The notes below the pieces were generated by a model. It worked only from the letters and a program-made list of their open reading frames with translations. It ran no database searches and was not told where the DNA came from. Below are positions 56,487 to 64,000 of a DNA stretch of 64,000 nt, piece after piece. The position numbers were made by a program, and so were the translations under genes. Each line of letters opens with the position of its first letter. Within the stretch, counting starts at the first letter, position 1. Source of the stretch: Buddleja alternifolia (taxonomy: Eukaryota > Streptophyta > Magnoliopsida > Lamiales > Scrophulariaceae); assembly GCA_019426215.1 (NCBI GenBank), contig CM033408.1:25709953-25773952 (forward strand), written 5' to 3'.

Positions 56487-57553
56487 AGCCGAACCGGATG
56501 CAGAACTTCAGTCAATGTCAGCTCTTTGCCTGAAGTCATCTTCAGCACAACTTTCCCCATTCCAACCACTGGTGATGTGGCTGAGTTTCCCAGAAATAAT
56601 CTCCATCCATCAGTTGGGGAATAGGACGAGAAAGCATCTCTGTCGGAACAGATGTGGCGAGTAGCCCCTGTATCTATGAACCACTCCCTCGGGTTGTCTG
56701 CCAGATTGGCTCCGAACATGACGGCAGTGAGATCAAGATCAGTCAGATCGATCGGCACCTGGTGGTAAGACAGATTGTCGATTATCTCATTGATGCCCTT
56801 GACATCATCTTCAGCCAAGTGCACCTAGTTTTGCACTTGATTCTTGCCTTTGTTCTGATTCTTACTAGAACCTTGCCCTTGAGATTTAATTTTCTTGGGC
56901 TCTTTACAATCTCTAGCCCAGTGACCAGGTTGGCCACAGTTGTAACAACCGTCTCCCTGTTTCAACTTTTCTTTCTTTTTCTGGGAGTTCCCTTTGGACT
57001 TCCCTTGAAACTTTCTTTTCCGGTTTGAGCTTTTCGGAACCTCTGCGATGTTAGCCCTCGCCTGCACAGGAGACCTCTTATCAGAAACCCGGTTGTCTTC
57101 CTCAATTCTGAGTCAGACGACCAAGTCTTCTAGACTCATCTCTTTTCGCTTGTGCTTCAAGTAATTCTTAAAATCTCTCCAAGACGGCGGTAACTTCTCA
57201 ATGATAGAAGCTACTTGGAAATATTCACTCAAATCTATGTTCTCAGCATGAACCTCATGTATTATGATTTGAAGCTCTTAAACTTGGCTTGTTACAGACT
57301 TAGAGTCCATCATTTTGAAGTCTAAGAACTTCGCAACCACAAACTTCTTCAGTCCGACGTCCTCAGTTCTGTACTTCCTGTCCAGAGCCTCCCAGAGGTC
57401 TTTGGCAGTCTTTACTTCTATATATACTCTGTAAAGCGAATCACTCAATCCACTGAGTAGGTAATTCCTGCAAAGGAAATCACCAGTGATCCAGGCATCA
57501 TATGCCATCCTCAGTTGACTATCCGTTGACTCAGTTGAGACTTAGGTAGCATC
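56462..57553 (-). pseudogene. Copia 1 gag and protease
   Basis: From right to left on the minus strand: QLRMAYDAWITGDFLCRNYL, AKDLWEALDRKY, KLPPSWRDFKNYLKHKRKEM, a zinc knuckle, CYNCGQPGHWARDC, and the protease FIDTGATRHICS. Stops occur near 57545 (TAA, just inside the break), 57278 and 57107, and a frame change near 56475. The gag N-terminus is missing because of the insertion at 57554. Confidence 0.88.
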
Positions 57554-59292
57554 TGTTGGGTTTCATTCGAAAAAGAAAAAAACAGCAGAAGGGATTTCAA
57601 AAATTAAAACGAAAATTCAATTGTACTCTAATTCGCATAATTGAATCTAAAAACATATAACGAATAAAACTTACTCGTTAATATGAATATGATGATGGAG
57701 AAAAACTTCTTCTTCTCCAAACTCGAAATATTGAAGCTTCCATATCTTCAATCCTTTGGTTTGATTCTTCAAACTTGAACGGGGTCCGAATAACGAAAAT
57801 ACGTCGTCTCTAAATCGTCACGCACGGATCAACAAACGAAAAATCCCCTTTCTTCTTTGTCTATGGTCGACGGCTAGGTATAGAGGAGGGAAGGAATATT
57901 TTTCTTTCTTTTGAGAGTTATGAGAGTTCTGTATTCTCCTTCTTACTTGTTCTAAGTCAAAAAGTCCTTATATACCTCGTGACTTATTGAACAAGTCAAA
58001 ACAAAAGAGCCCTAATATGTGGCCTCCCAAAGACGCCACTTTGAGGTCTCATAGGCGTCCAATTGGACTCCTTATTTAGCCTTTTGTTTAATTAATTTCT
58101 TATTTCAATTAATAATTTATTATATCCAATAAATAAATTAAATAACTAAATTAATTAGATAAATTAATTCACTAATATATTTCACAAGAAAATTAATTAA
58201 TAATTAATCTTATTATTATAATTAATTATTTCATCTAATGAATAATTAATTATTTAATTTATCCAATAAATTAAAACTCCCAAAAGAAATAATAGAAATT
58301 TCTTTTTCTTGATTTTTCTTTATCAATCATTTAGCGCGACTCTTTAGGTTCGTTTCATTTGGCAATGAGAGAAAACCAAAGAAAGCGGGTAACACCTAGT
58401 CAGTCACGTGGCCCACTTCGTAACCCAAACAAAAACGAATGATAGGGTCATTCTGAAACCTTCCAATCGTAAATACCATATATGTATAAACCCTTTGTTC
58501 ACGTTCTCTAGTCAAGTGAGAGTCATGGTTATGTCAAACTCACTGGGCTTGACCATATGTATAAATCATAATAAATACGAGATCATTGAGATCGATTTTG
58601 TGCCAAGCACAATCGTCTCGTTTGCTTTGGCCAAAAACTTTGATCTCTATTTATCTATAATTACATAGTGTACATACTCATTCACTTATGAGAGAACAGA
58701 TCCTATATTAGATATCTGCTAGGATTACCACTTGCCCATCAAGTCCACATTTCGAGGTTGACCCCACCAAAGGGTGAATTGGGTCTAACTACTCTAGTGA
58801 AAGACTTGACGTCACAAGTGCATCTTTAGCCTGATACTTCAGGTCAAAGGTTCACATATACCTATTACGCATAATTAGTTCCGTCATTGACAGTCACAGA
58901 GTGAAAACCCATGTGACAGAACCGATGCGAGTCTTGTTTGGACATATCAGTTCCACTGATGTGTTTACAATCTTAATCTCCTATTATCCCATTATACCAG
59001 ACAGACACTCCCATGTCGGAGCTAAGATTGTATAAGTATTCGAAGTCTTTATGTGTCCATTAAAGACTTCATATTACTTGCGAACTTATCTAGTGCCAAT
59101 CTTCCTATCCCATAGGAAGTAGAGGGATCGCACTAAAAACATGGACAAAACATTTTACACAACTTATAGATGCAGATAAGAATTAAGTGAAAACTCAATA
59201 ATGCCTTTTACTTAAGAAAATTTTAAGTTCAATACAAGATATATGCCCTATACATTCTATCCTCTATGGCATCTGAGGGCATAATCCTAACA
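57554..59292 (-). repeat. 3' LTR of Copia element 2
   Basis: 1739 bp with near-inverted ends. A TATA box on the minus strand (tatataaggac near 57967-57977) lies near its 3' part. The run ending at 59292 is TGTTAGGATTATGCCC on the minus strand. Not coding; the frame at 58408-58668 is incidental. Confidence 0.88.
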
Positions 59293-59307
59293 ATCTCCCA
59301 CTTGTAC

Positions 59308-60866
59308 TCAATGCCACTCATTGTGGTCTATAATACCCATCCTTTCCAAGTGTCGGTCCAAAACAGCCTGAGGTAGTGGTTTGGTGAACGGGTCAGCTAT
59401 ATTGTCAGCTGAGGCTATTTTCTGCACTACTATCTCTTCTCTGCCAACGATCTCCCTGATGATGTGAAATTTTCGCTCAATATATTTGGACTTGTTATGA
59501 GACCTCGGTTCCTTGGCTTGCGCTATCGATCCATTGTTATCACAATAAAGTGGCAACGGGAGCTGAGCACTAGGGACCGTTCCAAGTTCTCCAAGAAACT
59601 TCCTCATCCAAACAGATTCTTTCGTTGCTTCTGAGGCTGCTACATACTCTGCTTCAATGGTGGAATCAACTGTTGTGCTTTGCTTGGAGCTCTTCCAAGA
59701 TACCGCTCCACCATTGAGAGTAAAAATAAACCCTGAAGTGGATTTTCGGTCATCAACATCAGACTGAAAGTCTGAATAAGAATAACCTTCCATCTTCAGG
59801 TCTCTACCTCTATAGATGAGAATCATATCCTTAGTTCTTTTCAAATACTTTAGGATATTCTTCATAACTATCCAATGTTCCTTTCTCGGGTTTGCCTGAA
59901 ATCGACTCACCACGCTCATAGCATAGGCAATGTCGAGTCTGGTACACAGCATTGCATACATCAGGCTACCAACTGCAGAAGCATAGGGTACATTACTCAT
60001 CTCTTGTCTATCTTCCTCACTTTGAGGACACATAGACTTGGATAAGTGTACTCCATGCTTCATGGGAAGAAACCCTTTCTTAGAGTTTTCATCCTAAACC
60101 TCTTTAGGACCTTTTCTAAGTAAAGGGCTTGAGAGAGGCTTATCATTCTATTCGTTCTATCCCTGTAGATACGAATTCCTAGAATGTATGTGGCTTCTCC
60201 CAAGTCTTTCATGGAAAATGTACTCGAAAGCTATTTTTTGACAGTGGTGAGCATTCCTACGTCATTTCCTATAAGTAGAATGTCATCCACATATAGTACT
60301 AAGAACGAGAGTTTGCTCCCACTGGTCTTCTTGTAGACACATGGTTCATTTTCATTCTTGATGAAGCCATATCCCTTAACTTCTTCATCAAAACGGAGAT
60401 TCTAGCTTCTAGATGCTTGCTTGAGGCCGTAAATGGACTTCTCAAGTTTACATACTTTATGAATATCGGACTCGGACACAAAACCCTTTGGCTGTTCCAT
60501 ATAGATATCCTCCTCGAGGAATCCATTTAGAAAGGCCGTATTGACATCCATTTTCCATATCTCATAATCTAAGGATGCAATTATGGATAACATAATTCGT
60601 ATGGACTTTATCATAGCCACGCGCGAAAAAGTTTCTTGATAGTCAATTCCTTCTCTTTAACTATATCCTTTCGCTACGAGCCTGGCTTTAAAGGTGTCAA
60701 CCTTGCCATCGCTACCTATCTTTCTTTTGTAGATCCACTTACATCCGTTAGGTTTTATACCTTCAGGATGATCTACCAAAGTCCAGACATGGTTCGATTG
60801 CATAGTATCCATTTTGTTTCCATGGTTTCTCGCCATCTTGAAGCTTTGACATCCACCATCGCTTGA
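59308..60866 (-). pseudogene. Copia 2 reverse transcriptase and RNase H
   Basis: RT pieces on the minus strand: WTLVDHPEGIKPNGCKWIYK, FKARLVAKGYS, KMDVNTAFLNGFLEEDIYME, LEKSIYGLKQAS and the catalytic LYVDDILLIGND near 60260-60295. RNase H (59308-60063) has [56 protein letters not shown] and ADNIADPFTKPLPQ. The RT is split by at least three stops or frame changes (near 60660, 60400 and 60230), while RNase H is open for 251 residues. Confidence 0.9.
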
Positions 60867-61048
60867 TCATAGGTACAAGGATCATCTTCATGACCTTCTT
60901 GTACTACAGTGTGAAGCACTCACTCTCCCTGCAGTAGATACCCATACCTCTCAGGTTCATGCGGTATTCTACCAGATCTACGTGGAGGTTGTGCTACTAT
61001 GGGTTCAGGCCTCGGTTCTTGAACATATGTATTTGAGGGAGTTTTATT

Positions 61049-62469
61049 TTATTCTTCCAGAACAATTTTCCTTCCTTTTCCCCCTTCCAAGATGAAATCA
61101 TCCTCAAGGAAGTGAGCTTGTAGGGCCATGATGATTCTTTGATCATCATGCAGGTAAAAAAAGAATCCCATGGAATCTTCAGGATAACCAATAAAACGTT
61201 TGATTAGGGATCTTGCCTCCAATTTCTCCACTTTAGTCTTCTTGACATAAGCGGGGCATCCCCAAATCTTAATATGATTAAGACTCAATTTCCTATTATT
61301 CCACATCTCATGCGGAGTTTTAGGAATGGATTTGGAGGAACATCTGTTCAAAACATGAGCAGCAGTAAGGAGTGCGTATTCCCATAACAAAATGGGTAAA
61401 TCAGTGTAACTAAGCATGGAACGAACCATGTCCAACAGTGTTCGATTCCTTCGCTCGGCTACTCCATTCAGTTGAGGAGTTGCTGGTGGTGTTAGTTGTA
61501 ACATTATTCCTTGTTGTCTTAGGAATTCATCAAACTCGGCACTCATATATTCCCCTCCACGATCTGCTCGTAGAGTTTTTATATTTTGCCCAGTTTGATT
61601 TTCTACTAAGGCCTTGAACTTTTTGAATCTTTCAAAGGATTCAGACTTTTGCTTCATCAGATACACTAGACCAAATCTTGAATGGTCGTCAGTGAAATAC
61701 CTCCATGAGCCATTTCTCCAAGTGGTCCGCAGATGTCGGTATGCACTAATCCTAAGACTTGCCTAGCCCTTTCAAAAGTCCCTGTGAAGGGGGATCTAGC
61801 CATCTTGCCTAAGAGACATGATTCACATGTAGGAATAGGGTCCGACCCTAGTGAGCTTAAAAGCCCATCTTTTTCCATTTTGTGGATCTTGTGCTCTCCG
61901 GCATGGCTTAGTCTAAGATGCCACTTGAGTCTTAAGTTAGTTTCTTGCCTACCAAGTTTACGTGTTACAACATTAACATCAGATGAATTACGAACATTTA
62001 AATAATACAAACCATTAACTACACATGCATTGCCAACTAATTTATTTCCATAATAAATGTCGCAATTTAATTTAGAAAAACGGAATGTATATCCAATCTT
62101 AACTAAGATAGGAATAGATACAATGTTCTTAAGCCCCTTGGGCAAAACTGAAACATTATCTAAAAATAGTAAATGTCCAGAATTCAAATAAAGAGAAGTA
62201 GATCCGGTCCTAGTAGATGGGACGCTTTCCCCGCTGCCTACTTTGATCATCACTTCTTCTCGGCCCAGCTTTCTACTTCTCTGTAGATCTTGATCCAAAC
62301 AACAAACATGGGCACTAGCCCCTGAGTCCAGAATCCACGAAGTAGAAAATACGGTCATAGAACAGTTAGTTTCAAAAACAAATAGTTCCATACCTTGTGC
62401 ACCTTTGCCTAATTTGGGACAGTTTCTTTTCCAGTGGCCAAGCTCACCGCACTCGAGACATCTATCCAT
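61049..62469 (-). pseudogene. Copia 2 zinc knuckle, protease and integrase
   Basis: Zinc knuckle CLECGELGHWKRNC, protease WILDSGASAHVCC, integrase zinc domain LKWHLRLSHAGEHKIHKM with CESCLLGK, first catalytic VHTDICGPLGEMAHGG, then, after a frame change at about 61666, LRADRGGEYMSAEF and NGVAERRNRTLLDMVRSM. All catalytic residues are visible; the frame change is the main damage in this part. Confidence 0.9.
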
Positions 62470-63223
62470 TTTCTTAGGTCCTTTGCTCTTCTAAAACTCT
62501 TGAGCCTTTCCCTTACCCTTCTTGGTACCCCTTGAGCTCGAAGCTCGCCACACTTTTTTTTCTTGTTCTTTTTCTTCTTAGGCTTTTTGGGCCCAGAAAA
62601 GATGACCGAGCCAATTTCCTTTCCCTTTGGTTTCACTTGAGATTGTGCAGTAACCAACTTGTTCATTAGCCTAGCTAAATTGCACTCTATCTCATTGTAG
62701 TTAAAGTTAACCACAAATTGGGAGAAGGAACCAGGAAGAGACTGCAAGATTAAGTCAGTTTGAAGGGTGACATTCATGATGAATTCGAGAGCTTCCAATT
62801 TCTCGATCCTGGAAATCATTTTGAGGACATGATCACCAGCCTTCTCACTTTCTTTCATCTTGGCTCCGAAGAACTCTTTCGATACTTCATATCGTGCAGT
62901 TCGACTATGCTCTTCATAGAGCTCTACCAAGTGAGCTGGGATAGCTCTTATAGTGGGCATCTTATTATGTGACCTTTGAAGATCATTAGTCATAGATCCC
63001 ACCATGTATCCTCTCACCCGGAGGTCGTCCTTAACCCATTTTCATGGGCTTGGACCACTTCCTCGTTGGCACGTGTTCTAGCAGGAGCAGCCGGGATAAC
63101 AGCCTCCAAGACGTATCCCAGTGATTCCATATTGAGGACAATCCTCAAATTTCTAAGCCAGTCCACATAATTGGGTCCAGTCAGAGTATTCTTTTTGAGT
63201 AGAATTGAAAGTGAGTTTGTCAT
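62409..63223 (-). pseudogene. Copia 2 gag
   Basis: Begins MTNSLSILLKKNTLTGPNY at 63223, then DWLRNLRIVLNMESLGYVL. After a frame change near 63015 it continues with LVELYEEHSRTARYEVSKEF, LQTDLILQSLPGSFSQFVVN and a lysine-rich run. These are the usual features of Tork-branch gag: a binding segment near the start, an LxxSLP-type motif and a basic tail before the zinc knuckle. Confidence 0.87.
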
Positions 63224-64000
63224 ATTTGAGAGAGATAAATGAGAAAACGACTACAAAAATAAACCAGATTTATTAGATTACTTGTTTTAACTTAACTAAG
63301 AAAAATTAAGGACTTAAAATTTATCTTGGCTCCCACTGCATTTTTTGAATCCCACACTCTCATGTGAAAATTGGGAATCATCATTGGCATCGATTCCATA
63401 GCAGGTATTGAGGTCCTCAATTAATTAAATAGGTTGCAACCTAACAGGTTTCTGGCCCATTAATTATTTGAAGTGATATCTGATATCGATTTATCCAATA
63501 AATATTTCAATATGTTTCCCCATAGTTCACCAAACCGCAACCTATTCGATTTCTAGGTTCGTGAACTACCCGAGTTTATCCCACTAACTCCTATAATCTA
63601 GCATTTGAATTTCACTTTACAACCGAACAGGTTTCTGGGGTGAAATATGTTTCGATTAAGGCATTTGCATGCACTTTATAAAATTTCAAATTATTTCTAA
63701 ATGTATAACCCCCATAACTGGGAAGCATTACACATTTATAGTAATTCTAATTTTAGAAAGCTTAGTGGAGTGTGAGGATGCCAAACATCCTTTTTTAACT
63801 CGGTATAATTTATTTGGGAGAATTTAATTCGTCAAAAGATTTTGGTCTCACTTTTCACATTATTCAATTTATATAGCGCTTTATTTTATATTGATCATGC
63901 ATAAAAATACTACTAATAATCATCCTTTCAATATAAATGACATAGAATTTAAATAAATGAATAAATAAATTCATCACTTGATCATCGACTTTTACTAGAG
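63224..64000 (-). other. Untranslated leader of Copia element 2
   Basis: No gene. A tttctgg/tttctagg motif recurs three times in similar surroundings: ctaacaggtttctgg near 63440, attcgatttctagg near 63545 and accgaacaggtttctgg near 63622. The primer-binding site and 5' LTR are not reached in this window. Confidence 0.5.

Larger units (their letters stand above)
52065..57553 (-). mobile_element. Ty1/copia element 1, 3' part, cut off in gag
   Basis: The 3' LTR is 52065-53176. A purine tract on the minus strand (cgtgtgtgggat) precedes it. The interior runs RNase H, RT, integrase, protease, zinc knuckle, gag from left to right, i.e. gag-first on the minus strand, with integrase before RT as in Copia. 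At 57554 the gag frame meets the LTR of the second Copia element; the missing gag N-terminus and 5' LTR should lie right of the window. Several frame changes and stops make it inactive. Confidence 0.9.
57554..64000 (-). mobile_element. Ty1/copia element 2, nested in element 1, 5' end beyond window
   Basis: The 3' LTR is 57554-59292 (1739 bp), with ends TGTTGGG and CCTAACA. A purine tract (aagtgggagat, minus strand, 59293-59303) precedes it. The pol and gag regions fill 59308-63223, and a leader follows to the window end. The long LTR and the RT/gag style fit the Tork/Angela branch; that is a judgement from memory. The predicted target duplication is gcatc (57549-57553); its partner is outside the window. 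Confidence 0.9.

Overview
The window is nuclear DNA from a flowering plant, most likely a eudicot. It is AT-rich, its genes have plant-type introns, and it is crowded with plant transposable elements. Only one host gene looks intact: an F-box protein gene on the minus strand (35174-33888). A second host gene, a zeta-class glutathione S-transferase (maleylacetoacetate isomerase), is recognisable from exon to exon at about 24.4-32.6 kb but is a decayed pseudogene. Nearly everything else is retrotransposon, DNA transposon, miniature element or local duplication. I saw no tRNA, rRNA, CRISPR or bacterial-type system.

Layout. 1-2212: AT-rich DNA with a solo Copia LTR (998-2170). 2213-9633: a complete, young, non-autonomous Athila-like Ty3/gypsy element with two nearly identical LTRs, a 5-bp target duplication, a gag-protease reading frame and no reverse transcriptase. 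10277-16425: a 3.1-kb tandem duplication; copy 2 carries a tiny poly(A)-tailed insertion. 16858-18312: two terminal-inverted-repeat elements with 9-10 bp target duplications. 18841-20240: the 3' end of a LINE split by a solo LTR. 20842-21585: a hAT-type element. 21977-32197: the GSTZ pseudogene locus, with a partial internal duplication (blocks A and B) and a decayed chromovirus of Reina type (25770-31418) inside one intron. 33478-35174: the F-box gene. 35293-36508: a Mutator-like element just upstream of it. 37041-37640: another hAT-type element. 37714-41936: a long-TIR Mutator-like frame enclosing a truncated Athila-like element, whose LTR in turn holds a Tourist-type MITE. 43532-43818: another Tourist-type MITE. 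44835-51076: a full-length LINE (L1 type, with RNase H) bounded by a 14-bp target duplication. 52065-57553: a Copia element whose gag is broken by a second Copia element (57554 to beyond the window end).

How it fits together. Many insertions carry target-site duplications, so their order can be read directly. The Athila-like element landed 42 bp from a solo LTR. The Reina element landed in duplicated GSTZ block B, and block A preserves the empty site. A Tourist MITE sits in the LTR of the older Athila-like element, and that element sits between the inverted arms of a Mutator-like element. The second Copia element sits in the gag of the first. The LINE has lost its reading frames almost only through TAG and TGA stops, as expected from methyl-cytosine deamination. 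All names come from reading translations and motifs; no database search was possible.
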